A stretch of 64,000 nt of DNA, from positions 368,728,067-368,792,066 of the forward strand of contig OY728157.1 in assembly GCA_963277665.1 (NCBI GenBank), written 5' to 3'. This DNA comes from Viscum album. Taxonomy: Eukaryota; Streptophyta; Magnoliopsida; Santalales; Viscaceae. Positions 49,310-61,299 of this stretch are shown here, one piece after another (positions within the stretch are counted from its first letter, which is position 1; the number at the start of each line of letters is the position of its first letter). Both the position numbers and the translations under genes were made by a program. The notes under the pieces were generated by a model. The model was not told where the DNA came from. It ran no database searches and saw only the letters and a list, made by a program, of their open reading frames with translations.

Positions 49310-50035
49310 ATGACTCTTCAAGTTTACTAAAGAGACCCAAGATAAAATCCATGAGGAGTAATATTTCAGGTATTGTAGCAGTACTGTAACAGGTTCTGTA
49401 GCAGGTATTGTAGTAGTTACTGTAGAAGGTATTGTAGCATGTATTGTATCAAGTATTTTTTGGTATTCTAGAATCCAAAACTATTCATCAATTTCCCTGG
49501 TTTGGTCCTCAGGTCCTTAAAGGCCATCATTTCTCCCAAGGCCTTCGGGAAAATAAGGATTTCATGCCACGTCAAGGCCTTCGGGCCACCTCAATGATTT
49601 CGGGTCACATCAAGGCCTTCAGGCCACAGGAAAAAAAATGAAACCCGATAGATTTCAAAAAAACAAGGCACTAGAAGAGGATTCAGATAAGGCTCATTAA
49701 CTAAAGCATAACTAACTATAATTATAATAATTTGAGGTTATTTCAATTCCATCAATACAGGACATGTGCATCTCAACACATGACAGTTAGTCGACCATCT
49801 TTGTGAAGGTGGAGAGCTAGCATGAAGATATAAGTTGGGTAGGGGCAGTTCCATATAGTCGGTTTAGGATGAATTCATCTAAGGCATTAAGGTCACCTAA
49901 TGTGTCACTAAGCCTACGGTCTATGTATTTTTTCCCCTTCAACTCTTAAAATGTGTGTTATGAAAATTATATAAAAAATAATGGCCTTAAAGCCATTCAA
50001 AAAAATTCATAAAGGGTAAAGAATATGAAAGCCCA
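49310..50035 (+). other. Host 3' untranslated region with short repeats
   Basis: Downstream of pol and before the 3' LTR. It holds a run of about 13-20-bp repeats (GTATTGTAGCAGTACTGTAA-type) at 49370-49455. It then has several copies of the word AAGGCCTTCGGG at 49510-49640. A segment at 49740-49930 follows that recurs inverted in fragment G. The 65-codon frame at 49444-49641 arises from these repeats. The polypurine tract is unclear (AAAGGGTAAAGAATATGAAAG before 50036). Confidence 0.65.
49370..49640 (+). repeat. TGTAGCAGTACTG and GGCCTTCGGG repeat cluster
   Basis: Five to six imperfect copies of TATTGTAGCAG/TACTGTAAC words, followed by four copies of AAGGCCTTC(G/A)GG, the palindromic AAGGCCTT core spaced 30-50 bases. 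The same cluster in opposite orientation is at about 55980-56205. Confidence 0.72.
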
Positions 50036-53000
50036 TGTAATACTTAAAATAAATCAAACATAGGATTCATAATAATTAATTATATTTATTTGAATTCATC
50101 ATGTAATTTGAAATAATTTAATATTATTTTTCAATTCAATAAACAACTGTTTTATATAACTATAGTATTTTTTCTAGATATTACATGATTTTTTTTAATT
50201 TAAATTTATTGGTTCTAACATTTAATTTGATTAAATGGACTTAATTTTTTATATTTTCATATCCAATGTATCTTTGGGTGAATTTTTTAGATTTTTTTGA
50301 AATGAATTATATTTAATTGAGCGGTGAAAAATAAATATTTTTATTAAAATTATAATTTATTTTCATGTATTTTAAAATGACCAGTCTATTTTGGATTTGT
50401 GTTAAATTTAAATTAGTCCCCCTTGAATAAAAATTTTCCAGTTAATTATATATTATTCATTATTATCTTTATTTTGGTATAAAATCATTTCTTATGCTTA
50501 AAAGGCAGTTTTTCAAAAAACAGTAATTAAAGTATGGATATATATATTAAAAATATTATTTACCACTTATGGAAATAGAATTTGGATTTTTTTCATATAT
50601 GGAATTATTAAATACAAATTTTCTATAATATTTATATAATTTTTTGTCATTATGAATAGTAATAGTGGTAAAACATTATCACCCCGATTAAGGTTAAAAG
50701 GATTAACAAGGGGGTTAAAGTAAAATATAAGGTATAAGATATCTCTAAAACAAGGATAAATATGATTGTTTGAGTGTCTTTAGAAATTAAGTTATATTTT
50801 ATTCTAAATTTATGTATTTGGTTCCACTTTCCTTTAATAAAGATTAATAATATCTTTATATTCTTTATTTATTTACAAGTGTACCACTCCCCTCACTTAT
50901 AAAAGGGAACCTACTGTCCTAAAAATTATCTAAAAAAATACCTTCCCAATATCCCTCCTAATTTTCTATAGGTTTTGGTCTCACCAAAAATGATCATAAG
51001 AAGTCTTCCGGTGTAAGCTGAGGGATGTTTTCTAATGAAGGGGTATAATTCATAACCGATCGTTTTAGGTTTTTTTATTCTTATAACTCCATCAAATATT
51101 ATTTAAATGTGATGAAATAATAACAAATTTATATTACATGTAATGAAATTTTATTATTATTATGGTACAATCCTTTTATATCTCTTATTAATTAGATCAT
51201 ATGGGAAATTAAAATGTCACTTATATGTATGTGTGGACTACCACCTCGATGAATCGATGTGTTTTATTTTTCAACACTGGATCATATGTATTGTTAAAAT
51301 TATGTATTGAATGAATATATGTTATATTTATGAAATAATTATGATTTTATAAATATAATTTATTAAATACCTTCTTACCCAACCATTCATTAGAAATTGA
51401 TAACAATGCTCGTGTGTACCTGTGGGATACCACCTCCATAAAGCTATGTGATTTTTTAAAAAACTTTAAATTAAAATATTGTTCATATATATAAAAATAA
51501 TGACTAAATATGAAATTTATAAAATATTTATGATCTAATAAATGTAATATATTATCTAAATTTTTTATTCTCTTCCCAATGTAAAATTAAAAATATTGTT
51601 CATGCATGCATACAGACTGCCGTCTCCATGAAATTATGTAGTTCATTTTTCATGAATTCCTTACATGGTTTGACTTAAAATGAATGTAATGTATAAAATT
51701 TATAATTTAAAAATGTTTAAGATTTTGTATTTAATGTACCAATAACCTCTTTGACCACATTCAACGCACTAATTTTTTTTGGATATAAACTGAACGTCCT
51801 CAAAACATGCTTTTTCATTTGAAAAAAATTAACTAAATAAAAATTCATGATAAATCAAAAAATATAATGATGATAATGTAATTAACCTAAAAATAGATCT
51901 TAATAAAGTTTAAAAATATATGATTGTGTTACTTAAGAGTGTATAAATTCAGGAGAATTGAATCGTGCCTTGAAGTAAGGGGTTTTCCTTTAAAACATTG
52001 TTTAAAATGTTTTAATCTATTTCTTCTTGATATCGATGTTCTTTTAAATGTTTAAATAATTTTATTATTTATATTTAAAAGGTTATTAAAGGTCATTTTA
52101 AACTATATATGACCTTATTTTCAATGTTAAAAAAATTAATCCTTTTAAGGTTTTCTGTATGGGGTATTTTTTGAATTTTTAATAAATTGTAAAATGATGT
52201 TTTATTAATGTATAAAGAAAGATTTGAATTTTTCATTATCACAAAATTTATTCTTAATAAAACATACTATTAATGTTTCCATTGTTTTAAAAAGTAAGGA
52301 CATTTCCCATTTTATTGGGAAATTTTTTATTATAAATATTTTTCAAAATAAAAGTGTTATTTCTCGACATTTTTATGTGAAAATAAAAGTTCTTTACTTA
52401 TGGGTACAAATGAGTTTTTCAAGGATCAATATGATGAAATGGTGAAATATTAAAAAATGTGCATGATATGGTAATTTCCTGTTATATATTATGATCGGTG
52501 AGCCTAATATAGATCATGATGATGGGTGATCTTGATATAGCTCTTTAATGCATTGGGTAATGATGTAGTCTTTGATGGTGGAAAATGAGGGAGATAATCA
52601 GGCAGGTTACTCCATAAGAATTAACTATGATTTAGTTATTCTAACATTTTAAAAACTTGAGTGAACATGAGTTTTGAATATAATGCTCTAAAATACCTAT
52701 ATTATTCTTCAAAAAAATTTATGGAAATAATTTTATTTCATGATGTAAGGAATGTTTATAAGTTTTTAAAAGTAAATGGTTTTTTTCAAAGAAATTTTTT
52801 AATTAGTTTCCAGGTGAATCAATATACCTTCATGGTTTCCCTATTTTTAATTCAGAGATCTCAGATTTTTTCTTGGATTAACGTTTCATTTTCTTATATA
52901 TAAATGTTTTATGCATGTTCTAAAATTTTATCAGAAAAAATGTAATAATTTCCATCAGTTTTTATGTTATTCACTAGAATTATAGGATTCAATCAATTTT

Positions 53001-53339
53001 ATATCCCCTTCTGAGCATTAATTTTCCTATCCCACATTTTCAAATGTTTTTCACAGGATCTAAATAGGAGTAAAAATTTTATCAACATCAATATTTTCAC
53101 TACGGTTATTCATATTACATGAAATCAATGTGATTTTTATGAAACTATGATGTAATCATAAGTCCCCGTTTTTATAGAAAAAATATACATTGTGCAAATG
53201 TTTCTACTTTTCTAAGTAATATTTTTATAGAAAATTTTAAACTAAAAATTTTATATAAATGTAAAAAACTGAAAATCATGATATAAATCATGTAATTATG
53301 GGTTGATTATATTATAAGGAATTATAATATGGGGTTACA
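50036..53339 (+). mobile_element. Host 3' LTR
   Basis: TGTAATAC to GGGGTTACA, 3304 bp, uninterrupted. U3 box near 50240-50325, TATA box at 50898-50904, and three spaced motifs at 51223-51260, 51410-51450 and 51601-51638. It aligns in order with 8125-9899 and 33064-34604. Short open frames at 52224 and 52661 are AT-rich artefacts. The right flank is agccc. Confidence 0.8.
50898..50904 (+). promoter_or_regulatory. TATA box of Host 3' LTR
   Basis: TATAAAA in CCCCTCACTTATAAAAGGGA, the same context as in elements A, B and C. Confidence 0.62.
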
Positions 53340-53344
53340 AGCCC

Positions 53345-55544
53345 TTTTCCTGGTGGTGGTCAGGCCTGATCAATGAGGATCACACTGTAATCAAGCCTCT
53401 TCCCTATTTTTTAAAACGGGTGGACCAATAATTTCAAGGTTTTACCCCTTTAATTTTTATCTTAATATTTATGCGGGGAGAGGCTACTTTGGTAGGATCT
53501 ATCCCTCTCCATACTCTGCCTATTCCCCCATGATGTGGGGAATTCATGGTGTATATTTTCATAGAGTTTAGAAGTTTTATTTTCTTTTATTCCCTTTATT
53601 TTTATTCCTCTCTGATAGAAACTATTTTTTTCAAGTTTCATATGGATTTGTGAAATAATTCAAATAGTTCATGGTAGAATCATCTAAAATGATGAGTATT
53701 TTTCATACGATGGATGAAATATGCTCTGAAAGTATTATTGCACATCACTTCTCATTGTTTCATTAGAGGTATGTCACTCTATGAGTTTTTTTATAATATT
53801 TTGTTAAATTTGATAAATTTTTTGATTGATTGGGTTCTATTTGATAGAGATTTTGGTAATGATAGTGTTATTCGTAAGACATGGACCTTTTGGGAGAGGA
53901 TTACTGTGGTTTTTTTTTGGCATGTTGGCTTGGTGATTTTTTATGAAATTATGCCAACATAGATTAAATTTAATAACTATTAATAACATATTATAAATAA
54001 TTAATTTGGATGTTGTGTCTAGAGATAGTGTCTTTGGTGATGATGTGATACTTGTATGATCTTGTTTGATGGTGTTGAGCTTGATTAAATGGAATAAAAT
54101 TATATGAGTTATGTGGTCTGTTGGAGTCATAATATTCCTGGTGGTAAATTTTGGAGAATTCCAATATAAATCATTTTTCTTTTTCTCTACTAATCACTTT
54201 TTTTACCATATAACCATGATGAAAGGAATTTTGTTCAAACTATTACGTAATAAATCTTTTATCACCACCTCAAAAAACAATCACCATACATTCAAAAATT
54301 TAATGTATACAATAAATGTTATATTTTATTTGTTTAATCATTAAAGTGTACTCCAAGAAGAATACACAAGGAATTGTGTCAGTGTACCAAAATATGCTAA
54401 TAATTTATAGCTTAGTGGATGAATCATTTGGTTATTGACATTTTATACCAGTATGACTTGATTTATAAGAATATTATTTTGACCACTCATCATCATAGGT
54501 ACACTGCCTCTTATTTCGTTATATGCTCTTATTTAGTGAACGATCTTCCATAGTTTGTATACTTATAGGCCTCTTTATTGTATGATGGTCTATCGATAGA
54601 TATTGTGAGACTTTACATACACTATAGATCCTAATTATTTTCTCTATTAAACATTCCTTTTTTCACTGCCCATTGATTTAATCTTCTTCTTCTATGCCAG
54701 ATGAGATAAAATCTTCATTTATGGAGTTTCACCCTTTCCACCTATAATATAAAAATCACGTCTTCTAAGAATGAGGATAATTCCACACTATAATTGTATT
54801 TTTTTACTCGAACCTCTTCAACTACATATATATATATATATATTTAATTGAATAATCTCCCATCTTTATTTGATCCTTTTCTTTTTAAACAAAACTAGAT
54901 AACTCACTAAATTTCCTATGGATATCCTCTTCTTCTACTCGATCAATTACGAACCCAAAATGTGTTTATGTAAATTCAGCCATATATGTATTCTCCCATG
55001 TTAGACCTCTCCCAAGTACATGGCTTCACCTTGGTAAAGAAGAGCCCAATTATACTACAACACCCATGTATGGCTCTCTCAGGTCTTTAGTATCAATCAT
55101 GGAAGGATTCACCCAGGTCCTTTACTTTTCCCATATTTACTTCACCCATGTCCTTCGTGTAGCTTTTGTGTTCTTAGGAAATTCACTTATTCTCTCTCAC
55201 GTTACCCATTTTCTCAATTGTTCCCTCTTATGTCCCATTCATGCAACTCCCTTCACTGAGATGATTATTCCTAAGTATGTTAACTTAGTTATGACTTAAA
55301 TAACTCATGTTCCCTTATCTTATTTCCTTAACTCTTGTTCCCTTATCTATACCTTGTAACATCGACAAAATGTTCTATTTTGTGAGACTCATGTTCCCCT
55401 CTGAAATTTGAGTAACTCACACTGTTCTATAGTTTTTTCTACTCATGAACCATTATATACATCATGAAACTCCATCATCTAGATGCTTCACTAAATTATG
55501 CTTCATTCATGTGAGAGTTGAGTGAAAAGATAGATTCTCAAGCC
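53345..55544. other. Unclassified AT-rich DNA right of the nest
   Basis: No retroelement domain, LTR end or credible gene. Open frames of 77-97 codons (53714, 53837, 54111, 55066) lack any recognisable family, overlap on both strands and have low-complexity composition. A GC-richer patch at 53345-53545 resembles 56770-56880 in short blocks. (AT)n at 54826-54843. A short duplication of TTCCCTTATCT occurs near 55310-55345. Confidence 0.4.
54826..54843. repeat. (AT)n microsatellite
   Basis: Nine AT units followed by TTTAATTG. Confidence 0.9.
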
Positions 55545-56290
55545 ATCTCCCCAATATTTTTATCACTATATGAGGTGGGATATGAATGCCTGAATGGCCC
55601 TAAGGCCTTCATTTTTTATTGATTTTTGATAACCCCCCATTCAAGGGATGTGGGGGAACCCTTACAAGGCCCGTAGTCTCAGACATTACATGGCTTGTAG
55701 GCTTAGGAGAGTACATGAACTGAAGGTCTTAGAGAATTCAACCAGACTATCTACAAGGAACTGCCCCTCCCCAGCATCTGCATCTTGATAGTAGCTCGCC
55801 ACCTTTGCATGATCGTTTGGTTAGGCTTCACATGCAAGCATGGGCTGGTACCGATGGTAGAGCCATACCCTCTCATTCTAACAATCCATTTGGCTCTCCT
55901 CTGGTGAGTGCACCTCCTCTGAATCCTCCTCTAGGGCATCTCCTTTTTTTGTAGTGTGTCTAGGGCCTACATTCATGTGGACCGAAGGCCTTGGGGTGGC
56001 CTTAAGGCCTTTAAGGTGGCCTGGAGGCCTTGAGAATCAACTGGCCTGAAGGCCTTGGGTGGCCCGAAATCCTTGCAGGACCCAAGGACCAAACCGGTGG
56101 CCCGAAGGCCCATATGGATGAATAGTTCCGACTGTTACAATACCAAAAAGTCCCTTCTATAGTTTCTACTACAGTACTGCTACAGTACTGCTACAGTACT
56201 AGAAATATTCCTATATCCAGATTTGATCTCGTGTCTCTTGGATGCACCTAGTGAGTCCTCACCAACAGGGCTTATGCTCTTGTGCAATTT
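55545..56290 (-). mobile_element. Fragment G: inverted copy of a Host-type 3' untranslated region
   Basis: Read on the minus strand it matches 49310-50035 in order. The blocks are GTTGGTGAGGACTCACTAGG (compare GTTGGTGATGACTCTTCAAG), the TAGCAGTACTG repeats, TTTTTGGTATTG and ACTATTCATCCATATGG. Then come the AAGGCCTTCGGG cluster, AGGTGGCGAGCTACTATCAA, GGGGAGGGGCAGTTCC and AAGCCTACAAG. It is the remnant of another element of the Host family in opposite orientation. Its pol could not be followed to the right of 56290, and no matching LTR was recognised to the left. Confidence 0.68.
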
Positions 56291-59200
56291 ATAAGAAAAC
56301 CCCATGACTAAAACTCCCGCCTCTTATTTAAATTTCTTGGTGTATCATTCATTCAGTTCAATTCACATGAAACCCTTCACTCACTGCCCAATCTATTTTT
56401 TTGGTGCCTAGAAAAGCACATAGTAGACTCCCAGACAACCTCACATGCATGTATTACCTCCACGAAGAACTAGTGAATGGCACTAGCAAACAAAAATATA
56501 TAGAAACACTATAAAAAATCATTTATACAAGCACGAAGAGACCAAATTTTCTCAAGAATGAAATTATGATCATCATTCAATAAACTCCTAATATTCCTCT
56601 AATGTTTTTGGACCCATAAATTTAGAAAATGATAGAAAGATTGTTTACTCTCAAGTTTTCTTTATAATTTCATGGATTCTATATTCCCAACTTCTGAATA
56701 TTCAATGTTCAATATTATCATATTTCTAATAATTAATAAATGTTATATCCTTATCACATCAATTGGGATCATTACCGCTGGTTTTTTAAACGGTTGTGGT
56801 CAAAGCCTCAATTTATTATTTAATGAAAATACCACTTTATGATTGGGTAGAGGGAGACCCATTACATAAACCTCTTCAATAAAAACATAACATACATTTA
56901 TGAAACAAAATCACACTACTAGTCATAGTAAATTTATAATGCGAACATAATATTTCCACACTAAATGGATATGTAAATCAATTCCTCAAGCCAAAAAATG
57001 GGCCATATATATATATATATATTTCAAGGGATACCATTTAATTTCTCTATATATTTTTCCATATGCACCATTAACATGTATTAAACAAAAACTCAAACCT
57101 TAGCACACACTCTTAACCAAGATATACTTTCAAAAATTTCACACAAAACATATTTGGTGTAAAAATCTCCCCATTGGATTTCATTGGAAATATTATCATA
57201 AATAATCATCAACCTATATGACAATGGACATATTTATGATTTATTTCATGCTCTCTGCATTTTTTTTATAAAATAAAAAGGGATTGTTTACCTGTAGAAT
57301 TAGATTTTCATGCCCCCTTTGGCTTCTTTCAGCTATGAAGTCATGTTTTATCCCCCTATTTCATTGAGTTCCGTAGGGGTTCCTTCTAAATACATTTTCC
57401 TTCTTTATTAAAAATCAATTTTACTCATGGATTTTATCAAGTGAAATTAATAATTTTTAATTTGACACATCAATAGATCCTCTAAGAATACTTAGCTGAA
57501 ATTAAATTTAGGAAACAATATTTTCCTTTAATAACATAAAATATCCCCATGTCACTTACTTTTCCAAGAATGAAACAGCGAGAAATTTCATTTTTAAATA
57601 CATATTCAGACCTCATTCGCACTACCAGAAAATGATGATAAATAATTAATGGAATTTTTTTTGATAAAAACATCATGTTAAGTCAGAAAACACCACTTAT
57701 TAGAGATATCATCTTGAAACCACTTTTCATGAATTCTCTTTAACTTTACACCTACTATTTCATGGATGAGTATTAATAACCCTGATTTCTCATCACCAAA
57801 TCTACCTAATTTTCATTAGTTTTTTATTGATAATAATTATTGATGCCAATTTTAGAAATAATATATTCATTGTGTTAGCCACATTTTGGTTGAAAATATT
57901 CCATCTTAGCAGAGTATGGGTATCCAAAAAATAATCCGTCGATACCACAAATTTAGAAAAATAATAAACACAGATTTCATAAGAGTTGTTGATTCTCTTC
58001 AAGAGTTTTCAACTTTTTTATTAAAGTTAATCATCTACCATAATGGAAATTTTTTTCATTAATTGATCATTAGATTTAGCATTATACCATTATAAACTTT
58101 AGGTATGTCTTTGATGTAAGTTCGACACAAGATTAAGCTCTTCATTTTATATTCTTCATCATAGAATGTATCTTTAAATTATTTCATAGAAAAAATTAGT
58201 AATCATATTACACCACTTGATGATTTGTATTATGTAATTAATAAATATTCAACTATATGTTCTTTTAAAATATCATTTTTAGAAATGAAAACATCTGAAC
58301 ACATCCTTTTGAAATATATTCTCCTTGTATCTCTTGCGTGTGCACCTTTTCAGTATATTCATCCCATGAATCGTATCTCCCTCTTAAGTATACACCAAAT
58401 TCATCAATATTTATAAAAATTTAAATGTATAAGGGTAGGGGTAACTCTTATAGAATCAATAAGAGGATTTTTTTATCATAGAATAATATTTTATTTCAAT
58501 ATTTCCCCCAACTCTTCATTGTAGTGTATCTTTATATTGAAACAACAGTACAACTTTGTGAAGGTGTCGAGGTGAGAAAAATATGTCTGTGGGGTGGGGA
58601 TTTAAAAAACTTTACTGATAATTAACATAAAAATGGAATCATCTGTAACACACAATCCCAATTTAAGCCTAGGGATCACACATAAATTTGTTTTAAGCAC
58701 AAAATAACAAAACTATAAATATATGGTTAGATCTAAACCCACTCTTGACATCATATTATTATTAGTGATCTCTGTTTAAGGAATATGAATTCAAATTCCT
58801 CTAGATCATCCAAACATTCTTAAAAAACTATGGGAGAACCAATCATCAAATTTTAGGTTCTAGCATGGAGATCTGATGACACCTTTAATGCTCCAATGAT
58901 CAATACATAATTGTTCTGACGATGCATGAGGGAGAGCTCTATCTGTTCACCTAGATCCTTAGCTTACCTCTCTAGAAAGTGGGAGAATAGTTAGAATCTC
59001 ACAAGAACTCTCTATGAGTATTGTTTGGTGATATCCTCTCTCCTCTCATTTATATCATGTTAAGAAATTCCCCGAAAACACCCGCAGGCCCAAAAACATT
59101 AACACTCTATATAAAAAATATATTATGACTAATGTGCTGAGTCAAAAATGTCATTTATATTATTATCAATTTATTATAATATAATATATATATATAATGT

Positions 59201-59430
59201 GATAAAAAAAATCCATTAAATTGACTCTTTATTCTATCAAATATTAAATGAACCTTGAATATTTTAAATTAATATTTATTTAAATAATATTATTTAGGTT
59301 GTTACTTTAAAACATGTAAATATATATAATAAATATAATCAATTAAAATTATTATTAAGTTGAATAATATAATCTTTTTTATTCCTTTGGTTTTCTTACA
59401 TCATTGAACCAAATCCAGACCCCAATGGTA
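56291..59430. other. Unclassified AT-rich DNA
   Basis: No protein domain or bounded LTR recognised. Hints of old LTR material are CATGCATGTATTACCTCCACGAAG at 56444-56467 (compare the spaced LTR motif) and CTGTAACACACAATCCC at 58643, but no full unit can be delimited. Minus-strand frames of 64-66 codons (57482, 57802) show no family features. Confidence 0.4.
57005..57022. repeat. (AT)n microsatellite
   Basis: Nine AT units after GGGCC. Confidence 0.9.
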
Positions 59431-59444
59431 AGGTCCACCATGTC

Positions 59445-59468
59445 ATATATATATATATATATATATTA
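59445..59468. repeat. (TA)n microsatellite near the LINE 3' end
   Basis: About twelve AT units, about 135 bases beyond the RNase H end on the LINE coding strand. Part of a short plus-strand open frame at 59404 that is not a gene. Confidence 0.85.
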
Positions 59469-59604
59469 TAAGGTGAAGCCTTGGCCCAAAACAACCAAAG
59501 CACAAATATTATTAAAAGAAAGTTTACAGGGGTCAAAAATACGGGATCGTATTACAATATTTTTCATGAAAGGAAATAAGATCGGTGGGGATGTCTTCAA
59601 AATA

Positions 59605-60003
59605 GGTAATGTCTTGATATACTCCCATGTTCGCTAGGACATCGGCAACTATGTTTGCTTCTCGATAAATATGTCTGATGATATAGTTAATATCGATAAG
59701 CGAATGATTTCATTCAATGAAATGTGTTGTAATCAGCCATGCAAGATGAGTTACGCCATTCCAAATTGCATGTAGGATGGTCATCGGGTCACGTTCAATC
59801 TAGAGTTTGTTCCAACCAAATATCTTGGCAAAGGCAATGGAATGTATCAAACTCAACATCTCAGCTTCAGGGGCAGTGGCAATGCCACAATTACCCATGC
59901 AACAACCAAGAATATGACTGAGGTGATTCCTGAAGACTACACTACTCTCTATAGACCCGGGGTTTCCCTTGGAGGTTCCATCAATATTTATTTTGATCCA
60001 TCA
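59605..60003 (-). pseudogene. LINE RNase H domain
   Basis: The minus-strand reading starts IKINIDGTSKGNPGSIESSV, with the conserved DG-SKGNPG block. It continues VVFRNHLSHILGCCMGN, then APEAEMLSLIHSIAFAK (the Glu block), then a segment with W and HIYREANIVADVLANMG (the terminal block with the final Asp). The catalytic acidic positions visible are D of DGT, E of EAEM and D of VADVL. Two in-frame stops interrupt it. This family is the RVT_3-type RNase H of plant LINEs. The short plus-strand frame at 59739-59921 is its antisense shadow. Confidence 0.8.
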
Positions 60004-60374
60004 GTTTAGAGGGGATCTCTAGAACACCTCAAGAGTGTGATGCAGTTGACATAAATTATTGTTAATCTGTAGACTCTTCAAGATTCAATAGTCGTGCACA
60101 GTGTTGTGCCAATGACCCTTTTGCAACAAAAAATCTTCATGTATATCAATAAGGATCCACATCTGAACTGAAATTATATTGAATGAGTAACTGTCATGAA
60201 TAATAGTATTACAATCATACTAGATCACATGGTGGAGCTCAATAATTGTGGAACAGAAGAGGTTCTTGATTTGTTGAGAGTCTTCCATTTCTACAAATTT
60301 CTTTATTTACGTTTTGACCAAGTCAAGAATCAACCATATGCAATAAAAAAATTCAATAATATAGTTCTAAAGAG

Positions 60375-60453
60375 AATATGTAGTAGCACAAGAAAGGAAG
60401 AGGTGGTTATCATCTTCTCTGTGTTGATTACAGCTTTTACACTTAGAGAAAAG
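60375..60453 (-). pseudogene. LINE zinc-binding (zf-RVT-like) segment
   Basis: Minus-strand KCKSCNQHREDDNHLFLSC matches the C-x2-C...H-x3-C pattern found between reverse transcriptase and RNase H in plant LINEs. The plus-strand frame of 109 codons at 60196-60525 overlaps it antisense and has no family of its own. Confidence 0.68.
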
Positions 60454-61299
60454 ATTGAATCTGAAATATTTGAGGCAATTTCTTGTGGGGACTCTATTGT
60501 GCGTGATAATCTATATGAGATTTAATCTCAAAGTATTAATACAAGTTTTGTAAAAATGTTTTAGCCAGTGGTAATAGTTCTAATAGATACATCAATAATG
60601 ATTTTAGAACTGTTTAGATTTAAACATACCATTGTGAGATGGTTCCCAAATTAAAAAATCATTATTGTAAGTTAAAGAGTAGTTTTTAATGGTATTCAAG
60701 AATATCTTTATGGAGCTGATAATGTTGATAGTTCAAAATATGTTTGATAGTGCTATAAATATTTTCAAGAGATTTAGCATAATATATCATAGAAATTAAA
60801 GTTGTTCCAGTCCAGTTATCCAACCATAATTTCATGGAGGAGTCTCTAGTAATCATCCATCTAGAATTATTCATAATATTGGTGAAGGAGTCTTTTATTG
60901 TATGCTATATAAAATAACTAATGAAATTTGAATTTCCAACAATAAGTTTTTCAAGTAATCTATTTTTGATAAAGGTAATTACATTTGAAGTATTATGTAT
61001 AAGGTTTCAAGTGAGTCTATCCTGAAGGGATTCATTAAAGAATTTTAAATTTTTTATACATATACCACCATTCTCAATGGGCTTCCAATAGGTTGACCAG
61101 GGAATAGTCACAAGTTTTATTTCCAGAGTACTACCAGTCCAGATTAAATAATTAATAGTGATGTTCATCTTTTAAAAAAGACCAATAGTCTATTTTTAGA
61201 CCATCATGGAGAAAACCGTCTTAGAAAAAATAGTTGATTTAACATGGAAATTCCTACATGCCATCGAGAGAGCTTAACCTTTACAAGAAGAAATATAGT

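Larger units (their letters stand above)
8125..53339 (+). mobile_element. Host element: Ty3/gypsy LTR retrotransposon carrying nested insertions
   Basis: This is the outermost element of the nest, about 12.0 kb once B (with one target copy) and F (with one target copy) are removed. The 5' LTR is split in three pieces totalling about 3332 bp; the 3' LTR is 3304 bp. The internal region (44650-50035) has a degenerate primer site, gag with two zinc knuckles, protease, reverse transcriptase, RNase H, integrase and a repeat-rich 3' untranslated region. Flanks are aaccc on the left and agccc on the right, an imperfect target duplication whose register is uncertain by one base. It is the oldest member by nesting and is heavily mutated. 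Confidence 0.75.

Noticed and set aside
53714..54344. Three overlapping frames on both strands (77-97 codons)
   Set aside because: Mutually overlapping AT-rich frames with no motif, signal or conserved neighbour; consistent with chance.
55066..55299. 77-codon frame with hydrophobic stretches
   Set aside because: Low-complexity composition, no homologous domain, no exon or promoter context, and next to retrotransposon debris.
60196..60525. 109-codon plus-strand frame, the longest on the right side
   Set aside because: It runs antisense to the LINE zinc-binding region, whose minus-strand reading has clear family motifs.
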